From Pedobacter psychrodurus (GTDB lineage: Bacteria > Bacteroidota > Bacteroidia > Sphingobacteriales > Sphingobacteriaceae), in the NCBI RefSeq assembly GCF_004331735.1, contig NZ_SJSO01000012.1, forward strand, positions 1 through 64,000: a DNA stretch of 64,000 bases. The letters run 5' to 3'. The position numbers and the translations under genes are program-made. Of the stretch, positions 7,585 to 16,478 are shown piece by piece (the first letter of the stretch is position 1; every line of letters starts with the position of its first letter). The notes below the pieces were generated by a model. That model had not been told where the DNA came from. It was given only the letters and a program-made list of their open reading frames with translations, and made no database searches.

Positions 7585-9555
7585 TTACCAGCCTGGGTTT
7601 TGTATGGCCTGTTTTTGTGCAGGAGTTAAAGCTTCTCCACCAATTTTAAGTACATCTAAGAAATTTTGTGGAATTGGTCTCAAGTAATGTTTGTTTTCTG
7701 CAGGTTTAGCCTCAAGGTTAAATGCAGCTGTTCGTGCTACCAACGTTTTGGTACGGGCCAAATCTTCCCATCTCATGAGTTCGCCCATTAATTCTCTCGA
7801 GCGTTCATCTAAAATGAAAGCCTTAAATTTATCTGCATTTGAACTTGCCGCAACTTTATCATAAAAATCTTTATTCGAGTTGAAAATATCAGCTTCGCTA
7901 TTTAAGTGCATTGACGTTAGTGTGTTAGCAGTAGTTACAGGGATGTTATTTGATTCGAAATAGGTATTTTTATCTGAATATGATACAAAGCCTGAGCTGT
8001 TAACTGCCGGATTGGTTTTATAGGAAACACCACCATCAACATAAGCAGAACGATCTTCACCCTCTTTATAAGCTGCGCGATCGCGCACACTATTCAGGTA
8101 TGGAATGGCCTGTGCATATTGTCCCAATCGTCCGTAAGCTTCGGCAGCAATTAGATAGGTTTCGGCAAGGCGCGCCAAAATTCCATCGCGCTGACCAAAT
8201 TGCGAGGCAATTAAATTTCTGGAACCATCCATAAATTTCGAAAGCGCAGGGTATTGACTTACGCCATAATTACCATGTGCGTTTAAATAGCTCTGAGCTT
8301 GGCCGGCAAAATACCTAACGTAAATGCTTGGTGCTCTCAGTGTAATGTTTGTACTGGTGTAACGGGTATCGTTAGCATCATTGATGATATATAGAATTGA
8401 TTCCTGACCACCGGTAAATTTAACCTGATTAACAAGTGCAGGGGTAGGAGCAGTTGCTGCCGTCCACTTGGGTGCACCAGCTGGGTTGTTGCATAAATAG
8501 CGCGTTTTAAAACTTTTCCAAAACCTCGAGTCGTTAACACGGTCAAAAACATCAATAGCATAGTCAGTTGATCTCATGCGCTGAAATTCACGGCCACCAG
8601 GGATATCACGCTGCATGCCCGGAAGGTTTTGATAAACAGATGGATAATACAAGTGAACCTGATTTCCATAACGGCCTTGTGTAGCCGTGTTATTGGAGAA
8701 TTGAGCAGCAAGAATAATTTCTTTATTGCTTTCGTTGGGGCCATCTACAGCTGTAAAGTTCCAAAGATCACTAAAGTTCGTGGCTAAGGTGTGTTGACCA
8801 CTGCCAATTACTAAATCGGCATATTTAACTGCGTTTTGAAGATCGGCAGTTTTGGTATCGCCATTCCAATCGTTATTCATTTCACTTGCACGGAACAGAT
8901 ATGCTTTGGCCAAAAAATGTGCTGCTGCCCATTTTGTAAGTCTTCCGGTTTCTCCTGGCGTAGCAGGAAGCAGGGTATAAGCCTGAATAAAATCCTGGAT
9001 TACCTGTTCGTATACCTCTTTTGCTGAATTTCTGGTAAACTCTTCTTTAATGATTTCTAAAGATTCGAGCTGTAAAGGAACGCCACCAAATTGTTTAACC
9101 AATTTAAAATAATCGAAGGCACGCATAAAATAACCTTCACCTAAGCGAGTATTCTTATTGGCACCAGTATAATAGACCGGTACATTTTTAATCACAATGT
9201 TTGCCGAATTAATATTGGTATACATGTTGTCGAAAACAGCCTGTACATCGCTATTAAATGAGTTTAAACTACCGTCGTAAGAATTCCACATCTGTTCTGT
9301 TCTATCACCGCCTACGGTAAATTCATCTACGCCATAATTGGTGCTGGTATAAGCCCAGGTATAATTAAAATGGAACTTTAAGCTTTGGTACATTCCAATA
9401 ACCAACCCATCTAACCCTTCTGTTTTTTGGAAATCGGATGTATTGCGTGAGTTGATCACTTCTTCATCCAGGAAACTTTTTTTACAGGAAGTGGGAAGGA
9501 TCATTAAGCTTCCTAACAAAGCCACACCTGATATTATATTTATAATCTTTTTCAT
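7585..9555 (-). CDS. SusD/RagB-family nutrient-binding outer-membrane lipoprotein
   Basis: The start is taken at the ATG at 9553-9555, giving 656 residues beginning MKKIINIISG and a lipobox ending PTSC near residue 24. The preceding in-frame codons overlap the SusC end and are not needed. SusD features include CKKSFLDEE, FMRAFDYFKLVKQFGGVPL, LARLAETYLIAAEAYGRLGQ and the C-terminal RELMGELMRWEDLARTK with HYLRPIPQ. SusD lipoproteins cap a SusC barrel on the cell surface and capture oligosaccharide. The gene is 22 nt downstream of susC, so the two form one transcript. Substrate is probably the same pentose-rich glycan served by the GH43/GH2/GH39 genes beyond the toxin-antitoxin pair. Confidence 0.95.
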   Translation of the reverse strand: MKKIINIISGVALLGSLMILPTSCKKSFLDEEVINSRNTSDFQKTEGLDGLVIGMYQSLKFHFNYTWAYTSTNYGVDEFTVGGDRTEQMWNSYDGSLNSFNSDVQAVFDNMYTNINSANIVIKNVPVYYTGANKNTRLGEGYFMRAFDYFKLVKQFGGVPLQLESLEIIKEEFTRNSAKEVYEQVIQDFIQAYTLLPATPGETGRLTKWAAAHFLAKAYLFRASEMNNDWNGDTKTADLQNAVKYADLVIGSGQHTLATNFSDLWNFTAVDGPNESNKEIILAAQFSNNTATQGRYGNQVHLYYPSVYQNLPGMQRDIPGGREFQRMRSTDYAIDVFDRVNDSRFWKSFKTRYLCNNPAGAPKWTAATAPTPALVNQVKFTGGQESILYIINDANDTRYTSTNITLRAPSIYVRYFAGQAQSYLNAHGNYGVSQYPALSKFMDGSRNLIASQFGQRDGILARLAETYLIAAEAYGRLGQYAQAIPYLNSVRDRAAYKEGEDRSAYVDGGVSYKTNPAVNSSGFVSYSDKNTYFESNNIPVTTANTLTSMHLNSEADIFNSNKDFYDKVAASSNADKFKAFILDERSRELMGELMRWEDLARTKTLVARTAAFNLEAKPAENKHYLRPIPQNFLDVLKIGGEALTPAQKQAIQNPGW

Positions 9556-9577
9556 AATCAATATTTTTTTCGTTCGG

Positions 9578-12500
9578 TTAAAAACTTGCGTTAACGCCAA
9601 ATACAACACCTCTGTTAAAAGTAGAACCACCCAGATCCGGATCGATCCATTTAACGTTAGAATAAATTAAACCCGGATTAATTACCTGTGCATAAACTCT
9701 TAATCTTGATAATGTTAATTTTTTAGTGATGTTTTCAGCGAAATTATAACCCAATGATATATTTCTGATCTTAATAAATGAGCCGTCCTGATAATTCATA
9801 GCGCTTTTATATTGGTCGCCTGCTGCACTGGCATAATTTGGTGCCGGATAAGCGTTTGTTGGATTCGTTGGCGTCCAATAATCTAATACGCGTTGTGCAA
9901 ACCTGCCTTGTAAGGCTTCAGCGCCAGTTTCGATCAGGAAGTTATAGCGTGCTACAATAAATACAGATAAATCGAAACCTTTGTAACCAAATGTGTTGGT
10001 TAAACCGCCTGTCCAGCTTGGGTTATAGTGGCCTAATACCTGACGATCATTGTTGGCATCTATTTTATAATCACCATTTAGATCCCTGATTTTGATACTG
10101 CCAGCTCTAAAGTAACTGGCCAGTGGTAGATTGGCATTAAATTTTGCCATTTCAGCCATGTCTTCTGGTGTATTTTGCCAGATACCATCCTTTACAAAAT
10201 CGTAAGCCACACCATTCCGCTGACCAATAAAGAAACGGTCAAGAACCATATTACCGCCGTTTAATGCAAGAATTTCATCTTTACTAACCGAGAAACTCAA
10301 AGTAGATTCCCAGCTAAAATCTTTTGTTTTTGCATTAACCGTATTTAAGGTTAAGTCGAAACCTCTATTCTTAGTCGATCCGATGTTATCAAATGAGGTA
10401 GGGTAACCATTAATAATGTTAATGTTCTTTTGCAGGATCAGGTCTGTGGTTTTCGATTTATAAAAATCTAATGATCCGCTAATTCTTCCTCTTAACAAGT
10501 CGAAATCTAATCCCAGATTATACTGTAGGGTTTTCTCCCAGCTTAATAATTTGTTTGGGAAGGAAATAGGGTTGGCCAAAGAGGCATCTGATGCTACATA
10601 TCCGATTTGTGCAGAACTACCAAAAGTATAGGTAAGCGGTTGCAATAAGCCTAAGGTGCTACCAATATCTACTGATGAGTTCCCTGTACTACCCACCCCA
10701 AGCCTTAATTTCAACTGGTTTACCCATTTAATGTTTTTCATGAAATCTTCTTGCTCTATACGCCATGCCAGTGCCGCAGATGGGAAAAAATCCCATTTGT
10801 TGCCTGCCGCCAATTGAGAGGCGCCATCCCAACGGGTAGAAGCAGTTAATAGGTACTTATTGTTGAAACTGTAGTTTATCCTGGCCATGTAAGATGCCAA
10901 AGTGGATTTTCTTAGATCCGTATCAAAGCCATCTAAAGCCGTAATACTTGCCGCTCTCAATCCATACCAAAGGGGGGCAATTAGATTTATTTTACTTCCT
11001 GTTAATGATGAAGATTCATCTCTGAAAGAAGAAGAACTTTGTAGCAAGGTTACACCGAAATTGTGTTTATCGATGGTTTTATCATAGTATAATAAGTGAT
11101 CGAGCGTATAGGCAAATTTATTGCTCTGGTTTAACTGTGCATAATTGTTAACCGAACCTGGTATACCTGCATCGCGGTTCACCGATTTTGCATCCTGATA
11201 TCTGCCATTATAATAATTAGAAAAATCAGGTCCGAAATTGATGCGGTATTTCAATCCCTTTAAAATATTAACCTCAGCAAATGCCGATCCTAATGTTCTT
11301 AATGTCTTACGAAGGTTGATGTTATAATCAGCCTCTAGAACTGGGTTTTGGATATTGATATCTCCTCCCGGCAAGTTAATTCTATTGCCATTTGCATCAT
11401 AAGGAACAGCCAAAGGAAGCATGCCCCTTGCTGCTGCATAAATATTACCAGCACCCGATGCACTGGCTGCCTGGAAACCATAGTTTTGTAAACCATAAGT
11501 GGCGGTTAGGTTAAGTCCCATTTTGAACCATTTAACTGGTGCAAGTTCAACGCTTAATTTACCGCTATATCTTTCAAAATCTTGTCCTAATTGCGTTCCT
11601 GTCTGGTTTAAATAACCGAACGATCCATATGCCTTTATTTTATCTGTACCACCACTCACGCTCAATACATGATCCTGCGTAATCCCGGTCCTGGTTACTA
11701 AATCACCCCAATCTGTAGTTGGAACTAAGCTGCCATCATAAACACCATTTTGCCAGCCTGCTGCAATGTTTGCTGTTACATAGCTATCGTTAGGGAAAAT
11801 GCGGTTGTCGTCTGTTTGTGTAGGTATAGTGGGATAGGTAGCATTAGGTTGCGCTGCTGGATTTAAATAACCTACCCTTCGGAAAGCATCACGCCTAAAT
11901 TCGATATACTGTCCCGAATTCATCATTTCCATCCTGTCATTCAGTGTTTCAATAGTTGCAGTACCTACGTAATCCATTGTTAACCGCCCAGTTTTACCTT
12001 TTTTAGTGGTTACTAAAACAACACCGTTTGCGCCACGCGAACCATAGACTGCTGTTGCTGATGCATCTTTTAGGATATCGATCGTTTCGATGTCGTTAGG
12101 GTTAATGGCGTCGATACCACCGGCTTGCAATGGAATCCCGTCTACAACATATAATGGAGAGTTACTTGCTTTTAACGACCTAACCCCTCTGATTAATATG
12201 CTTCCCAATTGGCCCGGTCGTTCGTTCGATGTTATATCTACACCTGCAGCTTTACCCTGAATGGCTTGTAGCGCATTGGTTACTGGTCTTGATCTGATTT
12301 CTTTAGCGCCGAGACTTACTACCGCTCCTGTTAAATCGCTTTTTTTAACCGTATTGTAACCTACAACTACAACCTCGTCTAAATCATTTGTTGAACTTTT
12401 TAGTTGAATGCTGATAGTCGTTTTTCCCTCTACAGGGACTTCTTGTGTGGTATATCCGATATATGAAACCACCAAAACCGGGTTACTCACCGTTGATGGA

Positions 12501-12802
12501 ATCGTAATGGAAAAAGCACCATTGGCATCAGTAGAGGCTACAATAGTCGTACCTTTTACTTTTATACTAACGCCAACTAAGGTTTCACCTTTTTCATCAA
12601 CAATTTTTCCCTTAAGGTTAACATCTCGTTTGCTCGTTGAAATGTTTGTACCCCCAGTTCCTAGTGTTGCTTTACGATTGGCTGCGTTTGCAGTACTCGC
12701 GACACAGAGTAGGCATAACGCCGACATACCCGTAATTAGGATTTTTTTGTACGAAGAGCCTTTTCGTCGCTTTAGATTTTCTGGATAAAAATTAAGATCC
12801 AT
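9578..12802 (-). CDS. SusC/RagA-family TonB-dependent transporter
   Basis: The protein has 1074 residues. A long basic N-region precedes a hydrophobic signal ending STANAA near residue 40. A carboxypeptidase-like beta-sandwich (about 60-150, VDEKGETLVGVSIKVKG) leads into the plug with the SusC signature VVVGYNTVKKSDLTGAVV, the RGVRSL and VVDGIPLQAGG motifs, and GANGVVLVTTKKGK. The rest is beta-barrel ending in an aromatic (GVNASF). There is no STN domain, so this pair is probably not controlled through an anti-sigma factor. It imports oligosaccharides across the outer membrane using TonB energy. The start ATG at 12802 lies just downstream of a perfect palindrome, TATTTGGCCAAATA (12831-12844). 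Confidence 0.95.
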   Translation of the reverse strand: MDLNFYPENLKRRKGSSYKKILITGMSALCLLCVASTANAANRKATLGTGGTNISTSKRDVNLKGKIVDEKGETLVGVSIKVKGTTIVASTDANGAFSITIPSTVSNPVLVVSYIGYTTQEVPVEGKTTISIQLKSSTNDLDEVVVVGYNTVKKSDLTGAVVSLGAKEIRSRPVTNALQAIQGKAAGVDITSNERPGQLGSILIRGVRSLKASNSPLYVVDGIPLQAGGIDAINPNDIETIDILKDASATAVYGSRGANGVVLVTTKKGKTGRLTMDYVGTATIETLNDRMEMMNSGQYIEFRRDAFRRVGYLNPAAQPNATYPTIPTQTDDNRIFPNDSYVTANIAAGWQNGVYDGSLVPTTDWGDLVTRTGITQDHVLSVSGGTDKIKAYGSFGYLNQTGTQLGQDFERYSGKLSVELAPVKWFKMGLNLTATYGLQNYGFQAASASGAGNIYAAARGMLPLAVPYDANGNRINLPGGDINIQNPVLEADYNINLRKTLRTLGSAFAEVNILKGLKYRINFGPDFSNYYNGRYQDAKSVNRDAGIPGSVNNYAQLNQSNKFAYTLDHLLYYDKTIDKHNFGVTLLQSSSSFRDESSSLTGSKINLIAPLWYGLRAASITALDGFDTDLRKSTLASYMARINYSFNNKYLLTASTRWDGASQLAAGNKWDFFPSAALAWRIEQEDFMKNIKWVNQLKLRLGVGSTGNSSVDIGSTLGLLQPLTYTFGSSAQIGYVASDASLANPISFPNKLLSWEKTLQYNLGLDFDLLRGRISGSLDFYKSKTTDLILQKNINIINGYPTSFDNIGSTKNRGFDLTLNTVNAKTKDFSWESTLSFSVSKDEILALNGGNMVLDRFFIGQRNGVAYDFVKDGIWQNTPEDMAEMAKFNANLPLASYFRAGSIKIRDLNGDYKIDANNDRQVLGHYNPSWTGGLTNTFGYKGFDLSVFIVARYNFLIETGAEALQGRFAQRVLDYWTPTNPTNAYPAPNYASAAGDQYKSAMNYQDGSFIKIRNISLGYNFAENITKKLTLSRLRVYAQVINPGLIYSNVKWIDPDLGGSTFNRGVVFGVNASF

Positions 12803-13137
12803 AGTTTTATTGGTTTTGTAAATATTTGGTTATTTGGCCAAATAGCATATTAGATGGGACGTGCTATCTGTTCTGAGGGCATATGATTAAGCAATTAATC
12901 CATTATTTTCTGGATTTATTACCTGTTTACGATGAAAAATGAGTTAGTTTTTAATGTTTTGGCTATACCTGGCTTATTATTCTTATTTGTTCCACGGCTT
13001 TAAAATGGCAATATTGAGGTAATTTGGAGCAAACTATTGCATTAGGTTGGCGTAATTTTCTTGCTCATGTAGGTATTGATTAAAGGGAATTGATTATACT
13101 TGGTTGTACGAGATTAGAACATTTATTTGGGTAATCC

Positions 13138-13153
13138 GTCCTGCTCCATCCTG
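13138..13153 (-). promoter_or_regulatory. Spaced direct repeat upstream of SusC, copy 2
   Basis: GTCCTG-CTCC-ATCCTG matches the site at 6692-6707 in its half-sites and spacing. Over the 17 bases 13139-13155 it agrees with 6693-6709 at 16 positions. It lies 336 bp upstream of the susC start. Shared sites suggest that the SusC/SusD transcript and the hydrolase operon respond to one regulator. Confidence 0.45.
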
Positions 13154-13393
13154 TAAGGCATAGCCAGATGTAAAGATTTTCTTCTTTGGGTAATAGATTT
13201 TAGCGCATTGGCCAATAGTTTATTTGGCTGCAACTAAAGGATGAATCCATACTGCTTCTGATTGCAGCTAATTAATTTTACGATAAAAAAAAAGCCTGTA
13301 TTTTAAATATAGAATTGTCATCCTGAAGGATAATTTATTGTATAAAATGAATATTAGCGACGGGGGTTTTTTACTCCTATGCCGACGAGGAAT

Positions 13394-13488
13394 CGTCATT
13401 GCGAGGAGGCCTTTTCAGCCGACAAAGCAATCTTACAACTATCGCTAGTAGCGAGCGCTTTAAGATTGCTTCGTGCCTCGCAATGACG
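13394..13488. repeat. REP-like long inverted repeat, CGTCATTGCGAGG family
   Basis: The left arm begins CGTCATTGCGAGG and continues to AAGCAATCTTA; the right arm is TAAGATTGCTTCG then CCTCGCAATGACG. The left arm has about 14 extra bases (around CTTTTCAGCCGAC). A second copy at 54682-54775 has the same asymmetry, so this is a dispersed family. Confidence 0.8.
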
Positions 13489-13658
13489 ATCTTTCTATTG
13501 GGTCCGTCAATAGTAGCCTGTCAAAGGACCTGTTTAAATGCCTCGCGAAGCGTTTCGTCTACTTGTCCCGATTTTTCGGGAAACTCAATGTGACAAATTC
13601 GAATGGAATCACAAATATGAGACAGCCTCATTTTTATATTGTTTCAACTACAATAAAC

Positions 13659-15023
13659 CTAAAATTGTTCCTGCCGCTTAAAGTTAATAGCTGTTGTTCC
13701 AATTAGGATTACGGTTAAGATCGATATAGATAGCAAATTAACCCATACAGATGGCCTTTGCTGAGGAGTATATTTTTCCAGTTTATAATCTTTAATATCA
13801 GTACTGCCTACTACTTTATTAAGGAAGATGCTCGGATAAAAATGCAGCCGGATCTGCTCATGATATTTTCTAACCGCCTGCTGAAAATCGAGGTGGGTAC
13901 TAAGATCCGATCCAGCCATATTGTTTATCCCTAACTGGGTTTGTATGGTAGGGAAGAACAATGCAAGCGTATTGGTAAATCGCTGTCTGACGGCCAGTTT
14001 ATTCTCGATCGCGAGCCTACTCGCCATGGCCTGATCATCGCCCATTTGCTGCATGGCATAATACCAGAACCAGCTAAAGGTTTTCTCTTGTGGGAAGGGA
14101 TACTGCTTCAGTTCCGGATAATGTTCAAAAAATGGTTTCATCGTAACTTCTTTGGCCATATCCCATTTTTCGTGGTAACCTTCGCGTTGGTTAATTACAT
14201 GCTGCAGTGCTTCTGGCATGGGATATTTTCGGCTAAGAAAAAGATTAAGTGATGCTGGAATTATAATGCAGATAAGTACCCAAACGGCAACCAATGCCGA
14301 TGCATTAAAGTTAGATGATTTTGCTAAAGAAATGATAAAAAATGAAACTGCAAACCAGAAAGCCAGATAAAGCATGAGCAAAGCGGTAACTGAAAAAAAG
14401 GTAAAATCTACAGGTAAATGCAGATAAAGAATGGCTACAAATAACAACAATAAAGCAACAGTAAAAATTACGGCTACCCTAACTAAAAATTTTTGCCAGA
14501 TTACCTGAAAAGACTGGTTGGTTTGTGCCCTTAACAACGACCAAAGCCCGCTTTCTTTTTGCTCCGAAAGTAAGTTATAGTTAAAGGCAATAATCACCAG
14601 GGGAAATAAAAAGATAAATACGAAACTCAGATCCATATTTCCCAAAAGCAGGCTTACCGGGTTATTAATATCCGTATCGTAAAGTTGGCCTTCTAAGCCC
14701 AACATCGTTACCGAAATTAAATAAGGATTAATATCTCGCTGCCCATTGGCAAAAGCGGCCCAGGCATTGGGTGCATTGGCCAATGAAAACTTATTGTGGT
14801 AAAACAATAAGCCAATATCTTTACCAAAATGATCGATATTGCTGAGGGTGTTTTTCTTTTGTAGCATTGCTGCTTTTTCAATTACGGCCTGTTGGTCGGC
14901 AATAAATGTTTTGCCGAAATACAAACCGGCAAAGCCTGTAATCAGCAGTACAATGATGCCGATCCATGAGGAGCTGTTTCTAAAAAACAGTTTAAATTCG
15001 AGGTTATATATACTTTTTTTCAT
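13659..15023 (-). CDS. ABC-2 type permease with DUF3526-like architecture
   Basis: The 454-residue protein has one membrane helix near residues 18-38, a large extracytoplasmic stretch to about 165, then a cluster of five helices (for example LSFVFIFLFPLVIIAFNYNLL and a later LLLLFVAILYLHL) interrupted by another soluble segment and closed by a final helix (LLSISILTVILIGTTAI). The motif SEQKESGLWSLL after the second helix is typical of ABC-2 permeases, where it couples to the ATPase. It is the last gene of the operon, 9 nt downstream of a second permease. It should form a heterodimeric exporter with that protein and the ATPase encoded upstream. Cargo is unknown. Confidence 0.8.
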   Translation of the reverse strand: MKKSIYNLEFKLFFRNSSSWIGIIVLLITGFAGLYFGKTFIADQQAVIEKAAMLQKKNTLSNIDHFGKDIGLLFYHNKFSLANAPNAWAAFANGQRDINPYLISVTMLGLEGQLYDTDINNPVSLLLGNMDLSFVFIFLFPLVIIAFNYNLLSEQKESGLWSLLRAQTNQSFQVIWQKFLVRVAVIFTVALLLLFVAILYLHLPVDFTFFSVTALLMLYLAFWFAVSFFIISLAKSSNFNASALVAVWVLICIIIPASLNLFLSRKYPMPEALQHVINQREGYHEKWDMAKEVTMKPFFEHYPELKQYPFPQEKTFSWFWYYAMQQMGDDQAMASRLAIENKLAVRQRFTNTLALFFPTIQTQLGINNMAGSDLSTHLDFQQAVRKYHEQIRLHFYPSIFLNKVVGSTDIKDYKLEKYTPQQRPSVWVNLLSISILTVILIGTTAINFKRQEQF

Positions 15024-15032
15024 CCTTAATCG

Positions 15033-16478
15033 CTATATCGTTTTAATCCACCTGGTTGTGTATTGTAGCAGCATAACCGTTGCCAATAACCAACAGGTTA
15101 AAGCACACAGTGCCCATAACTCATTCGCCATTACCGCACTTAATTTGCCAAAATGGTAATTGAAATCAGGTTGCTCGGCCCAGTTTGCCTTACTAATGGC
15201 CAAAGGCTTTTCTTCTTCTCCTGGGGCAATGTTGCTGATCTTATCAATCTGTAGTTTATTCATCTTTTGCGCCAGCTGATAGCGGTAGGCTTCTGCCTGG
15301 TTCTGAAAATCAACAAAGGTGTCAAAATCAGAGGCTGTTATGCCCATCGAAATATGCTTGAGTGATAAGTAAGGATTTATGAAACCTGCTGCAGTGGTAA
15401 TGCTATTCTGCTTTTCAAAAATTTTATTCAGTTCCTTTTGGTGCTTGCTGTAAATTTTTGAGGTTATTTTTTCGCCCTCTGCCATAATATAGCCACCATA
15501 GTTAAAAGGCAGTTTTTTTACATCGTTAACACCATAAGTTTTAAGTAATGAGTCTTTAATTGCGGCATAATGCGGATCATCTGGATTGTGGCTGTCGCCC
15601 TGTTTATGGATGTCCGTAGCAATGGCATCGGCAAATTCTATTTTAGATGGAGAGGGATGGATTTTTACGCCGATTCCTTGGGTAATTCTTGGCATAATGA
15701 CCATAAAAAATATCCAGCAGGCCAATAAAGTGATTAGGGCTGATTTAGAACTGCGTGCAAATGCCGAAACCAAAATCGTAATGGCAGATATAACGAAGAA
15801 ATAGATCGCATAGCTAAAAATCAGTACCAATAAGCGCAAACTGGCATCACCGCTAATCTGCCAATGACTTAGCGAAGCCCATAGCAAAATGGTAAGCAGC
15901 ATAAGCGGGATAAATATTGATAAACAAATACCAATGATGCCCAATGTTTTGCCCCAGAGGAGTTGTTTCCAGCTTAAATTTTGGCATAGCAGAATTTTTA
16001 AAGTTCCTGATTCGCGCTCAGCAGAAATGCTGTTGTATCCTAAGAAGAAAATTAGAAGTGGTACCAGGAGTTGCAGCACCATGGCCACACTGATTTCACC
16101 GAAGCGTAACATCCCGTTAGAAAAACCTGCTTCACTAAAATTTACGGTGTTTTGTTTGTGCGCTTCTAAAAAGATCGATACACCTGCAAAACTTTCTATC
16201 CCAAAATCGAAGAAACTCAGTTCATGTTTCTCGCGGAAGGCGAGGTAACCGTAGTGCGCCATCCGGTGTGGGTGTTTATCTGGTTTTGCCAGCCATTGTG
16301 CCCTAACCAACTCTTTATAATGCAGGCGCTGGTTATTTTGTGTTTTATAATTCTGCCAGCCCACATAAGTGGCCAAACAAAGTGATAAACCCAATAGTAG
16401 GGTTAACGCTAAGGTGGCCCTGTTATTAAGGACTGTTTTAAAAGTCTGTTTGGCTATAGTGCTTATTCTATTTGGCAT
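15033..16478 (-). CDS. ABC-2 type permease, partner subunit
   Basis: This 481-residue membrane protein has the same layout as the next gene: an N-terminal helix (ATLALTLLLGLSLCLATYVGW), a long periplasmic insert, then a membrane bundle with SAERESGTLKILLCQNLSWKQLLWGK, the coupling motif of ABC-2 permeases. A second soluble insert at about 280-430 precedes the final helix. Its ATG overlaps the stop of the TonB-dependent receptor by one base (TAATG), so the two are translationally coupled. Coupling an outer-membrane receptor to two exporter-type permeases is unusual and suggests a single dedicated system. The family is related to the NosY/DUF3526 type. Confidence 0.8.
   Translation of the reverse strand: MPNRISTIAKQTFKTVLNNRATLALTLLLGLSLCLATYVGWQNYKTQNNQRLHYKELVRAQWLAKPDKHPHRMAHYGYLAFREKHELSFFDFGIESFAGVSIFLEAHKQNTVNFSEAGFSNGMLRFGEISVAMVLQLLVPLLIFFLGYNSISAERESGTLKILLCQNLSWKQLLWGKTLGIIGICLSIFIPLMLLTILLWASLSHWQISGDASLRLLVLIFSYAIYFFVISAITILVSAFARSSKSALITLLACWIFFMVIMPRITQGIGVKIHPSPSKIEFADAIATDIHKQGDSHNPDDPHYAAIKDSLLKTYGVNDVKKLPFNYGGYIMAEGEKITSKIYSKHQKELNKIFEKQNSITTAAGFINPYLSLKHISMGITASDFDTFVDFQNQAEAYRYQLAQKMNKLQIDKISNIAPGEEEKPLAISKANWAEQPDFNYHFGKLSAVMANELWALCALTCWLLATVMLLQYTTRWIKTI

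Larger units (their letters stand above)
12803..13658. other. Long spacer with regulatory sites and dispersed repeats
   Basis: No gene is supported in these 856 bp. The right-to-left susC promoter should lie here. The part nearest susC has the 14-bp palindrome TATTTGGCCAAATA (12831-12844). The spaced repeat at 13138-13153 and the REP-like hairpin at 13394-13488 are listed separately. TCCCGATTTTTCGGGA near 13566 is a further small hairpin. Two short frames across 13399-13706 only read through the repeat. Confidence 0.6.

Noticed and set aside
13399..13706. Two overlapping short plus-strand frames
   Set aside because: They read through the REP-like hairpin and the end of the permease gene. They are not independent genes.
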